A stretch of DNA of 15,978 nt. Source: an uncultured Oscillibacter sp. (GTDB taxonomy: Bacteria > Bacillota > Clostridia > Oscillospirales > Oscillospiraceae). The stretch is taken from NCBI RefSeq assembly GCF_900546705.1, contig NZ_URDP01000043.1, positions 1 through 15,978 on the forward strand. The letters are read 5' to 3'. Below, piece after piece: positions 1-7,224 of this stretch (positions within the stretch are counted from its first letter, which is position 1; each line of letters starts with the position of its first letter). The translations under genes were made by a program, and so were the position numbers. The notes beneath the pieces are model-generated. The model ran no database searches. It was not told the origin of the DNA and saw only the letters and a program-made list of their open reading frames with translations.

Positions 1-1
1 G

Positions 2-355
2 GCCCATCAGTGCCTGGAGATGATCACCATCGACAAGGACACCGCCCACATGAAGGCAAAACTGGCGGTGGACTTCGCGGATCTGGTGTACAACGGCAAG
101 TGGTTCACTCCCCTGCGGGAGGCCCTGAGCGCCTTTGCCGACAAGACCCAGGAGCATGTGACCGGCTCCGTCAAGCTCAAGCTCTACAAGGGCAATATGA
201 TCACCGCTTCCATCACCTCTCCCTGCTCTCTCTACTCCGAGCAGCTGGTGACGTTCAATGAAAGCGACTACAACCAGGCCGACGCCACGGGCTTCATCAA
301 CCTCTGGGGCCTGCCTGACACGGTACTGGCACTGCGGGAGCAGGGCAAGCTGTAA
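2..355 (+). CDS. argG: Argininosuccinate synthase, C-terminal part (5' end outside window)
   Basis: ArgG joins citrulline and aspartate with ATP to give argininosuccinate, the next-to-last step of arginine synthesis in the cytoplasm. Only the last 117 or so residues are here. The reading frame is open from base 2, so the ATG at base 20 is internal and not the start. The visible part fits the family's C-terminal segment: the AHMKAKLAVDFADLVYNGKWFTP region, with its loss of the amidotransferase fold and its tetramer-forming tail, then GSVKLKLYKGN and a closing stretch containing FNESDYNQADATGFINLWGL. It stops at TAA, 81 bases before argH. It is the first visible gene of a run of seven arginine genes on the same strand. 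Identity is firm from sequence recall and context; I cannot assess the missing ATP-binding N-terminal domain. Confidence 0.95.
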   Translation, partial: AHQCLEMITIDKDTAHMKAKLAVDFADLVYNGKWFTPLREALSAFADKTQEHVTGSVKLKLYKGNMITASITSPCSLYSEQLVTFNESDYNQADATGFINLWGLPDTVLALREQGKL

Positions 356-366
356 ATGAAAACGGA

Positions 367-394
367 TTGGGAGGGGAGGGAACTCCCCTCCCAA
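367..394 (+). other. Perfect hairpin in the argG-argH gap
   Basis: Bases 367-378 and 383-394 are perfectly complementary (12 base pairs, eight of them G-C) around a GGAA loop. No T-run follows, so this is not a normal intrinsic terminator. It lies between two genes that should be co-transcribed. A role in mRNA stability or processing, or in lowering expression downstream of argG, is inference. Confidence 0.6.
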
Positions 395-436
395 CTGGCA
401 ACTTTGCCGCGCGGCGGCGTGTAAAGGAGAAACACT

Positions 437-1816
437 ATGAAATTATGGGGCGGACGGTTTCAAAAGGAGACCGATGAACTGGTCAACGACTTCAATGCCT
501 CCATCCACTTTGACCAGCGGCTCTACAAGGAGGATATCACCGGCTCCATGGCCCATGCCAAGATGCTGGGCGCGTGCGGCATCATCTCCGGCGAGGATAC
601 GGAGGCCATTGTAAAGGGCCTGGAGGAGATCCTGGCGGATATCGAGGCGGGCAAGGTGGAATTTTCTGTCGACAACGAGGATATCCACATGAACGTGGAA
701 TCCCTGCTGACGGCGCGCATCGGCCAGGCAGGCAAGCGTCTGCATACCGCCCGCAGCCGCAACGACCAGGTGGCGCTGGACTTCCGCATGTACGTCCGTA
801 CCCAGATCGGCGTCATTATAGACCAGCTCCTGACGCTGGAGACGGTGCTCTGCCGCCAGGCTGCAAAGTACCAGACGGCGGTCATGCCCGGCTATACCCA
901 CCTCCAGCGGGCCCAGCCCATCTCCTTTGCGCAGCATCTCATGGCCTACGGCGCCATGTTCAAAAGAGACGTGCAGCGCCTGGAGGACTGCGCCGCCCGG
1001 CTCAACGAGTGCCCCTTGGGTTGCGGCGCCTTGGCGGGTACCACCTATCCCATCGACCGCTTTATGACCGCCCAGGCCCTGGGCTTCGACGGCCCCATGG
1101 GCAACTCCCTGGACGGCGTCTCCGACCGGGACTACGCTCTGGAGTTCCTCAGCGCGCTTTCTATTTTGATGATGCACCTCTCCCGTTTTTCTGAGGAGGT
1201 CATCCTCTGGTGCAGCTGGGAGTTCAAGTTCATCGAACTGGACGACGCCTACGCCACCGGCTCTTCCATCATGCCCCAGAAGAAAAACCCGGATGTTGCC
1301 GAGCTGGTACGCGGTAAGACGGGGAGAGTGTACGGCGACCTGATGGGCCTTTTGACGGTGATGAAGGGACTGCCCCTTGCATACAACAAGGATATGCAGG
1401 AGGACAAGGAGCCGGTATTCGACGCCGTGGACACGGTGGAGATGTGCCTGCCGGTGTTTGCCGCCATGCTGGACACCATGACCGTCCGCACGGATAACAT
1501 GCGCGCCGCGGCAGGCAAGGGCTTCATCAACGCCACGGACTGCGCCGACTATCTCACCAAAAAGGGGATGCCCTTCCGGGATGCCTACACCGTCACCGGC
1601 CATCTGGTGGCCCTTTGCACCGCCCAGGGCAAGACGCTGGAGGAATTGTCCCTCCCCGAGCTCCAGTCGGTTTCCACGCTCTTTGATAAGGACGTGTACG
1701 AGGCGTTGAAGCTGGAAAACTGCATGGCCCTGCGCTCCAGCTTCGGCGGCCCCGCGGTGGCGGAGACTACCCGGCAGATCGAAGCGCTGGAAGCGTTCAT
1801 CCAGAGCCGGAAGTGA
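437..1816 (+). CDS. argH: Argininosuccinate lyase
   Basis: ArgH splits argininosuccinate into arginine and fumarate, the last step of the pathway. The 459-residue length is normal for the fumarase/aspartase superfamily enzyme. The N-terminus KLWGGRF is typical. The substrate-binding HTARSRNDQV region is at residues 103-112. GYTHLQRAQP at 152-161 contains the general-acid/base-site histidine H155. The superfamily signature GSSIMPQKKNPD at 275-286 carries the catalytic serine on a mobile loop. The start is ATG 437, with AAAGGAG about 9 bases upstream. It follows argG after an 81-base gap holding a strong hairpin, and argC starts 10 bases after its stop with the ribosome site directly behind the argH TGA, so the two are almost certainly on one mRNA. 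Nothing looks truncated or altered. Confidence 0.97.
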   Translation: MKLWGGRFQKETDELVNDFNASIHFDQRLYKEDITGSMAHAKMLGACGIISGEDTEAIVKGLEEILADIEAGKVEFSVDNEDIHMNVESLLTARIGQAGKRLHTARSRNDQVALDFRMYVRTQIGVIIDQLLTLETVLCRQAAKYQTAVMPGYTHLQRAQPISFAQHLMAYGAMFKRDVQRLEDCAARLNECPLGCGALAGTTYPIDRFMTAQALGFDGPMGNSLDGVSDRDYALEFLSALSILMMHLSRFSEEVILWCSWEFKFIELDDAYATGSSIMPQKKNPDVAELVRGKTGRVYGDLMGLLTVMKGLPLAYNKDMQEDKEPVFDAVDTVEMCLPVFAAMLDTMTVRTDNMRAAAGKGFINATDCADYLTKKGMPFRDAYTVTGHLVALCTAQGKTLEELSLPELQSVSTLFDKDVYEALKLENCMALRSSFGGPAVAETTRQIEALEAFIQSRK

Positions 1817-1826
1817 GGAGGAAGCC

Positions 1827-2759
1827 ATGAAACCCATTGTCTATATCGACGGCAAGGACGGCACCACCGGATTGCAGATCTATGACCGGCTCAGTGCCAG
1901 AGACGACATCGAGCTGCTGCTCATCGACGAGGAAAAGCGCAAGGACCTGCAAGCGCGGAAGGCGTGCATCAACCAGGCGGATATCGTGTTTTTGTGCCTG
2001 CCGGACGCGGCGGCCCGGGAGGCGGTTGCCATGGTGGAAAATCCGGCCACCCGCGTCATCGACGCCTCCACCGCCCACCGCACGGCCCCCGGATGGGTGT
2101 ACGGTTTCCCTGAACTGAAGGCGGGCCAGCGGGAGACCATCGCAAAGGCCAAATGGGTAGCCAACCCCGGCTGTCACGCCACCGGCTTTATCAGCGTGGC
2201 CTATCCCCTGATCGCGGCAGGCGTATTGCCCGCCGACGCGGACCTCACCTGCTTTTCCCTCACCGGCTACTCCGGCGGCGGCAAGAAAATGATCGCCCAG
2301 TATGAGGCATCGGACCGGGGCACCGAGCTCTCCAGCCCCTGTCCCTACGGCCTGGGCCAGGGACACAAGCACCTGCCGGAGATGCAGGTCATCTGCGGCC
2401 TTGCAAAGCCCCCGGTGTTCGTCCCGGTGGTGGATGACTACTACAAGGGCATGGCCACCACGGTGATGCTCCATATGAGCCAGCTCAATGGCGTTTCTTC
2501 CCTGCAGCAGGTGCTGGAAATCTACCAGGCCCACTACGCCGGGCAGAAGCTGGTGCAGGTGGTGCCGGACACGGATACGGCCAAGCTCTATGCAAACGCC
2601 AAGGCCGGAAGCAACGATCTTTCCGTTGTGGTGGCGGGCAATGACGGCCAGTTCACCGTCACAGCCCTGTTCGATAACCTGGGCAAGGGTGCCTCCGGCG
2701 CCGCTGTCCAGAACATGAATCTGATGCTGGGCCTGGAGGAGACCACGGGACTCCTTTGA
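1827..2759 (+). CDS. argC: N-acetyl-gamma-glutamyl-phosphate reductase (short, type 2)
   Basis: ArgC reduces N-acetylglutamyl-5-phosphate to the semialdehyde with NADPH, the third step of the route to ornithine. The protein has 310 residues. This matches the shorter type-2 ArgC group rather than the roughly 345-residue type-1 enzymes. The N-terminal Rossmann segment reads IVYIDGKDGTTGLQIYDRL; the nucleotide-binding loop is the DGxxGTTG-like stretch near residues 8-15. The catalytic cysteine is C116 in NPGCHATG. FLCLPD at residues 55-60 and DASTAHR at 79-85 are other family landmarks. GGAGG sits just upstream of ATG 1827. The gene is 10 bases from argH and 81 bases from argJ. That it is type 2 is read from length and from the DGxxGTTG start, not from an alignment. 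Confidence 0.96.
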   Translation: MKPIVYIDGKDGTTGLQIYDRLSARDDIELLLIDEEKRKDLQARKACINQADIVFLCLPDAAAREAVAMVENPATRVIDASTAHRTAPGWVYGFPELKAGQRETIAKAKWVANPGCHATGFISVAYPLIAAGVLPADADLTCFSLTGYSGGGKKMIAQYEASDRGTELSSPCPYGLGQGHKHLPEMQVICGLAKPPVFVPVVDDYYKGMATTVMLHMSQLNGVSSLQQVLEIYQAHYAGQKLVQVVPDTDTAKLYANAKAGSNDLSVVVAGNDGQFTVTALFDNLGKGASGAAVQNMNLMLGLEETTGLL

Positions 2760-2826
2760 AAGCGGCTCACCATACAGCGGATATAGAGCGCCGGGGCTGA
2801 GACGAAGCCGTCCGGCGGAACATAGA

Positions 2827-2839
2827 AGGAGGAACTCCT
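2827..2839 (+). promoter_or_regulatory. argJ ribosome-binding site inside a small hairpin
   Basis: The Shine-Dalgarno sequence of argJ, AGGAG at 2827-2831, is followed by a GAA loop and its exact complement CTCCT at 2835-2839, one base before ATG 2841. The mRNA could therefore fold the ribosome site into a five-pair hairpin. Such a short stem is easily melted, so regulation is only a possibility. Confidence 0.45.
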
Positions 2840-2840
2840 G

Positions 2841-4064
2841 ATGAAATTTGTGGAAAACGGCGTGTGTGCTCCCCAGGGCTTCCAAGCCTCCGGCGTGCAT
2901 GTGGGCGTCAAGACCCACGCCGCGTGGAAAAAAGACGTGGCGCTGATCGTCTCCGACGTGGAGTGCGCCGCGGCTGGTATCTTTACGAAAAACGTGGTGA
3001 AGGCGGCCCCCATCCTGGTGGACCTTGCCCACCTTGCCGACGGCAAGGCCCGGGCCATCCTGGCCAACAGCGGCAACGCCAACGCCTGTGCACCTCGGGG
3101 AGAGGAGAACGCGGCGCGCATGTGCGCGGCGGCGGCTAAAGCCATCGGCTGCGACACCGAAGACGTGCTGGTGTCCTCCACCGGCGTCATCGGCCAGACA
3201 TTGAACATCTCCGTCATTGAGGAGGGCGTCCCGGCGCTGCATGCGGCGCTGGAAGCCTCCGCCGCAGCCAGCGACGCCGCCGCCCACGCCATCATGACCA
3301 CGGACACGGTGAAAAAAGAAGCGGCGGTGGAGACGGTCATCGGCGGCAAGACCTGCCGCCTCGGCGGCATCGCCAAGGGCAGCGGCATGATCCACCCCAA
3401 CATGGGCACCATGCTCTGCTTCCTCACCACCGACTGTGCCATTGCCGCGCCCATGCTGAAAAAGGCCCTGCTGGCAACGGCCAACAGGAGCTTCAACCGC
3501 ATCAGCGTGGATGGCGACACCTCCACCAACGACTCGTGTATGATCCTGGCCAACGGCCTGGCGGGCAATGCCCCCATCACCGAGGAGGGAGCGGACTACC
3601 AGGCCTTTTTGGAGGCTTTGCAGGCCCTGTGCGTCCACATGGCCCGGTCCATGGCCTCCGACGGCGAGGGTGCCAAGCACCTCATCACCTGCACGGTCAC
3701 CGGCGCCAAGAGTGAGCAAAGCGCCGAGACCATCGCCAAGTCCGTCATCTCCTCCACCCTTACCAAGGCGGCCATCTTCGGCGCCGACGCCAACTGGGGC
3801 AGAGTCCTGTGCGCCATGGGCTACTCCGGCGAGGTCTTTGACCCGGACAAGGTGGACGTGTCCTTTGCCAGCGCGGCCGGTGAGATCGCCGTGTGCGCGG
3901 CGGGCCGGGGACTTCCCTTTGACGAGGACCAGGCCAAGAAGATCCTCACCGAGCACGACGTGGAGATCCGCGTGACCATGGGCGAGGGCGACGGCAGCTG
4001 CACCTGCTGGGGCTGCGACATCACCTACGATTACATCAAGATCAACGGGGACTACCGGACGTGA
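2841..4064 (+). CDS. argJ: Bifunctional ornithine acetyltransferase / N-acetylglutamate synthase
   Basis: ArgJ moves the acetyl group from N-acetylornithine to glutamate. This releases ornithine and regenerates N-acetylglutamate, and many ArgJ proteins can also acetylate glutamate with acetyl-CoA. At 407 residues it is full length. The precursor cuts itself before the nucleophilic threonine, seen here as T190 in KGSGMIHPNMGTML (residues 179-192); the two halves become alpha and beta chains. ILANSGNANAC at 73-83 and STGVIGQTL at 113-121 are further family landmarks. The C-terminus ends in YDYIKINGDYRT, as usual. The start is ATG 2841. The 81-base gap from argC is one of the two longest in the cluster. 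I see no separate argA-type synthase here, which fits the cyclic route. Whether this copy uses acetyl-CoA cannot be read from the sequence. Confidence 0.97.
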   Translation: MKFVENGVCAPQGFQASGVHVGVKTHAAWKKDVALIVSDVECAAAGIFTKNVVKAAPILVDLAHLADGKARAILANSGNANACAPRGEENAARMCAAAAKAIGCDTEDVLVSSTGVIGQTLNISVIEEGVPALHAALEASAAASDAAAHAIMTTDTVKKEAAVETVIGGKTCRLGGIAKGSGMIHPNMGTMLCFLTTDCAIAAPMLKKALLATANRSFNRISVDGDTSTNDSCMILANGLAGNAPITEEGADYQAFLEALQALCVHMARSMASDGEGAKHLITCTVTGAKSEQSAETIAKSVISSTLTKAAIFGADANWGRVLCAMGYSGEVFDPDKVDVSFASAAGEIAVCAAGRGLPFDEDQAKKILTEHDVEIRVTMGEGDGSCTCWGCDITYDYIKINGDYRT

Positions 4065-4093
4065 TACCCGGAAGATCGGAAGGAGAGAACACC

Positions 4094-4954
4094 ATGACCT
4101 CACATGCACAGCAGGCCCAGACGCTGGTGGAGGCCCTGCCCTATATTCAAAAATTTACCGGAAAGACCATCGTTATCAAATACGGCGGCAACGCCATGAT
4201 CTCCGAGGAGCTGCGGCGCGCCGTCATGAGCGATATCGTGCTTTTGAGCCTGGTGGGCATCCGGGTGGTGGTGGTCCACGGCGGCGGGCCGGAGATCTCC
4301 GACATGCTCCGCCGGCTGGGCCACGAGTCCCGGTTTGTGGACGGCCTGCGCTACACCGACGAGGTCACCATGGACGTGGTGCAGTCGGTGCTGTGCGGCA
4401 AGGTGAATAAGAATCTGGTTGCCCAGCTGGGCCGTCTGGGCGGGCAGGCCATCGGCCTTTGCGGCATGGACGGGCAGCTGTTCCAGGCCCAGCAGCTGGA
4501 CGAAAAGTACGGCCTGGTGGGCAAAATCACCGGCGTGAACCCAGAGCCGGTGGAAAACGCTCTCATGAGCGGCTATATCCCGGTGGTGTCCACCGTGGCC
4601 CAGGGCGTGGACGCTGACACCGCCTACAACATCAACGCCGACACCGCCGCTGCCGAGCTTGCCAAGGCGCTGGGCGCCGAGAAGCTCATTTTGCTCACGG
4701 ACGTGCGGGGCCTTCTGGAAGACCCCCATGACGAGGACACCCTCATCCATGTGCTGCATACCTACGAGGTACCGGGTCTGGTGGCCCGGGGCGTCATCTC
4801 CGGGGGCATGATCCCCAAAATGCAGTGCTGCGTGGACGCCATTGCCGGCGGCGTGGAGCGGGTGCACATCCTGGACGGCCGCATCCCCCACTCCATTCTC
4901 ATCGAGCTTCTGAGTGACCGGGGCATCGGCACCATGCTGAAAAGGGAGGAATAA
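4094..4954 (+). CDS. argB: N-acetylglutamate kinase
   Basis: ArgB phosphorylates N-acetylglutamate with ATP, the second step and the usual feedback point when ArgJ recycles acetyl groups. From ATG 4094 it has 286 residues. I prefer this start because AGGAG lies 8 bases upstream. A GTG at 4061 overlapping the argJ stop would add 11 residues unlike the family. Amino-acid-kinase landmarks are IKYGGNAM (28-35, lysine K29), VVHGGGPEI (60-68), GRLGGQAIG (113-121) and LTDVRGLLED (201-210), followed by GVISGGMIPK. An N-terminal helix ahead of ALPYIQKFTGK (14-24) is the feature found in hexameric, arginine-inhibited kinases, so feedback inhibition is likely but inferred. It follows argJ by 29 bases and precedes argD by 4. 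Confidence 0.97.
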   Translation: MTSHAQQAQTLVEALPYIQKFTGKTIVIKYGGNAMISEELRRAVMSDIVLLSLVGIRVVVVHGGGPEISDMLRRLGHESRFVDGLRYTDEVTMDVVQSVLCGKVNKNLVAQLGRLGGQAIGLCGMDGQLFQAQQLDEKYGLVGKITGVNPEPVENALMSGYIPVVSTVAQGVDADTAYNINADTAAAELAKALGAEKLILLTDVRGLLEDPHDEDTLIHVLHTYEVPGLVARGVISGGMIPKMQCCVDAIAGGVERVHILDGRIPHSILIELLSDRGIGTMLKREE

Positions 4955-4958
4955 ACCC

Positions 4959-6137
4959 ATGACATCCAAGGAGATCCAGGCCCTGACAGGCCAGTACATT
5001 ATGCATACTTACGGCCGCTTCCCGGTGGTCATTGACCACGGGCAGGGGGCCACTCTCTACGACCCGGAAGGAAACACCTACATCGACTTTACCAGCGGCA
5101 TCGGCGTCACCTCTCTGGGCTACGGCAACGAGTCCTGGGTGGAGGCCATCACGGCCCAGGCCAAAAAACTGGGCCACATCTCCAACCTCTTTTATACGGA
5201 GCCGCCGGCCCTCCTTGCCCAGAAGCTCTGTGCGCGCACGGGGGAGAGCTGCGTGTTCTTCGCCAACGGCGGCGGCGAGGCCAACGAGGGTATGATCAAG
5301 CTGGCGAGAAAGTACAGTTTTGACAAGTACGGTACCGGCCGGGCCACCATCATTACGCTGAAAAATTCCTTCCATGGCCGCACTATCACCACCCTGACTG
5401 CTACAGGCCAGGACGTGTTCCACAACTATTTCTTCCCCTTCACCGAGGGCTTCCGCTACGCCGAGGCCAACGACCTTGCCGCACTGGAGGCTGCTGCCGG
5501 AGACGACGTGTGCGCTGTCATGGTGGAGCTGGTCCAGGGGGAGGGCGGCGTGCTGCCCCTGGAGCAGGATTACGTCCAGGCGGTGGCAGCGCTGTGCAAA
5601 GAGAAGGACTGGCTGCTGCTGGTGGACGAGGTGCAGACCGGCGTGGGCCGGACGGGCAGCCTGTTCGCCTTCCAGCAGTATGGCATTTTGCCGGACGTGG
5701 TGTCCTTCGCCAAGGGCATCGCCGGAGGACTGCCTATGAGCGGTATCCTGGCCAATGAAAAGTGCCGGGACGTGCTGGGCCCCGGCATGCACGCCACCAC
5801 CTTCGGCGCCAACCCCGTCTGTGCGGCGGCGGCACTGGCGGTGCAGGATGTGCTCACCGACGAATTTTTGCACCAGGTCAAGGAAAAGGGCGACTACCTG
5901 CGTGCTGCTATCGAGGATCTGCACCTGCCCTGCTTCGGCAAGACCCGGGGCCTTGGCCTCATGATCGGCATCGCCGTCAATGACGGCTATACCAACAAGG
6001 ACATTGCCCAAAAGCTCATCGCCAACGGGCTGCTGGTGCTCACCGCAGGCCCGGGCATGCGGCTGCTGCCGCCTCTGACCATCACCAAAGAGGAGATGGA
6101 CCAGGGCATCGCCATCATGAAAAAGACGCTGGGCTGA
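4959..6137 (+). CDS. argD: Acetylornithine aminotransferase
   Basis: ArgD transfers an amino group from glutamate to N-acetylglutamate semialdehyde, giving N-acetylornithine; it uses pyridoxal phosphate. The 392-residue length is normal for this class-III aminotransferase. The cofactor lysine is K252 in SFAKGIAGGLPMSG, and D223 in LVDEVQTGVGRTG holds the cofactor ring nitrogen. The phosphate-binding stretch reads FFANGGGEANEGMIKLAR (residues 100-117), where most relatives have NSGAEANE or NSGTEANE, so a serine and a small residue are both glycine here. The gene begins 4 bases after the argB stop with GGGAGGA just upstream, which suggests translational coupling. Some ArgD enzymes also act in lysine synthesis on succinyl-diaminopimelate; the context favours the arginine role. 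Confidence 0.95.
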   Translation: MTSKEIQALTGQYIMHTYGRFPVVIDHGQGATLYDPEGNTYIDFTSGIGVTSLGYGNESWVEAITAQAKKLGHISNLFYTEPPALLAQKLCARTGESCVFFANGGGEANEGMIKLARKYSFDKYGTGRATIITLKNSFHGRTITTLTATGQDVFHNYFFPFTEGFRYAEANDLAALEAAAGDDVCAVMVELVQGEGGVLPLEQDYVQAVAALCKEKDWLLLVDEVQTGVGRTGSLFAFQQYGILPDVVSFAKGIAGGLPMSGILANEKCRDVLGPGMHATTFGANPVCAAAALAVQDVLTDEFLHQVKEKGDYLRAAIEDLHLPCFGKTRGLGLMIGIAVNDGYTNKDIAQKLIANGLLVLTAGPGMRLLPPLTITKEEMDQGIAIMKKTLG

Positions 6138-6168
6138 GCCAGTACCGAAAGAAAGAGAGGAACCACCC

Positions 6169-7152
6169 ATGGAAAATCAGATGCACTTTTTGAAGCTGCT
6201 GGACTTTACACCCGCCCAGATCCAGCAGTTTTTGGATACCGCCGCGGACCTGAAGGCCAAGAAGAAGGCCGGGGTGCCCCACCGCTACCTGGAGGGCAAG
6301 AACGTGGCGCTGATCTTTGAAAAGACCTCCACCCGTACCCGCTGCGCCTTTGAGGTGGCCGCCCAGGATCTGGGCATGGGCTCTACCTATCTGGGCCCCA
6401 CCGGCTCTCAGATCGGCGTGAAGGAGTCCATCGCCGACACCGCCCGGGTGCTGGGCCGGATGTACGACGGCATCGAGTACCGGGGCTTCGGCCAGAGCAT
6501 CGTGGAGGAGCTGGCCCACTACGCCGGCGTGCCCGTGTTCAACGGCCTGACCGACGAGTTCCACCCCACCCAGATCCTGGCGGACTTTTTGACCATCCAG
6601 GAGCACTTCGGCTCCCTCAAGGGCATCAAGCTGGTGTACCTGGGTGACGCCCGGTTCAACATGGGCAACAGCCTCATGGTGGGCTGCGCCAAGATGGGCA
6701 TGCACTTTGTGGCCTGCGCCCCCAAGGCGTACATGCCCAACGCCGAGCTCATCAAGACCTGCCAGGCCATCGCCGCTGAGACCGGCGCCGTGCTGGAGTT
6801 CATCGAAGACCCCATGGAAGCGACGAAGGGCGCCCACGTGCTCTACACGGATGTGTGGGTTTCCATGGGCGAGCCGGTGGAGGTCTGGAAAGAGCGTATC
6901 GAGGCCTTAGCCCCCTACCAGGTCACAAAGGCCCTCATGGACAACGCCGGTCCTCAGTGCCGCTTTATGCACTGCCTGCCCGCTTACCACGACCACAAGA
7001 CCAAGGTGGGCAAGGAAATGGGTGAGAAGTTTGGACGCGATGCCATGGAGGTCACCGACGAGGTGTTCGAGAGTGAGCAGTCCATCGTCTTTGACGAGGC
7101 GGAAAACCGCATGCACACCATCAAGGCCGTCATGTATGAGCTGATGAAGTAA
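6169..7152 (+). CDS. argF: Ornithine carbamoyltransferase (anabolic context)
   Basis: ArgF combines ornithine with carbamoyl phosphate to give citrulline. The protein has 327 residues. The carbamoyl-phosphate site STRTR is at residues 54-58, and HPTQ, the second phosphate-side motif, is at 132-135 in FHPTQILADF. The ornithine-side motif appears as DVWVSMGE (228-235) and MHCLPAYH (267-274, with the conserved cysteine C269). These choose ornithine over aspartate transcarbamylase. Catabolic ArcB enzymes look similar, but position at the end of a complete arg cluster and the lack of arcA/arcC nearby point to biosynthesis. The start ATG 6169 has GAGAGGAA upstream and lies 31 bases after argD. No carbamoyl-phosphate synthase genes are in the window. 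Confidence 0.96.
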   Translation: MENQMHFLKLLDFTPAQIQQFLDTAADLKAKKKAGVPHRYLEGKNVALIFEKTSTRTRCAFEVAAQDLGMGSTYLGPTGSQIGVKESIADTARVLGRMYDGIEYRGFGQSIVEELAHYAGVPVFNGLTDEFHPTQILADFLTIQEHFGSLKGIKLVYLGDARFNMGNSLMVGCAKMGMHFVACAPKAYMPNAELIKTCQAIAAETGAVLEFIEDPMEATKGAHVLYTDVWVSMGEPVEVWKERIEALAPYQVTKALMDNAGPQCRFMHCLPAYHDHKTKVGKEMGEKFGRDAMEVTDEVFESEQSIVFDEAENRMHTIKAVMYELMK

Positions 7153-7162
7153 GCTTTTTTTT

Positions 7163-7216
7163 GAAAGCAGCAGCGCCCCGGAGCGAATGCTCCGGGGCGC
7201 TGCTGCGTGAGCTTTC
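7163..7216. other. Long hairpin between convergent argF and the XRE-type gene
   Basis: Bases 7167-7184 and 7189-7206 form an 18-pair perfect stem, very rich in G-C, around a GAAT loop. Flanking GAAAGC (7163-7168) and GCTTTC (7211-7216) can compete with or extend it. It sits where two convergent genes end, so a shared transcription barrier is likely. Neither side has the usual T-run: reading rightwards it is followed by GTGAGC, and reading leftwards by TTTC and then A-residues. A run of eight T lies before the stem instead. Confidence 0.6.
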
Positions 7217-7224
7217 GTGTCCGG

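Noticed and set aside
443..6170. Long minus-strand open frames across the arginine genes (up to 770 codons)
   Set aside because: They mirror GC-rich codon bias in the true genes, have no family resemblance or ribosome sites, and overlap well-recognised proteins.
7153..7224. Standard intrinsic terminator of argF
   Set aside because: The long stem is real, but the U-tract is missing on its downstream side, so I listed it as a hairpin only.
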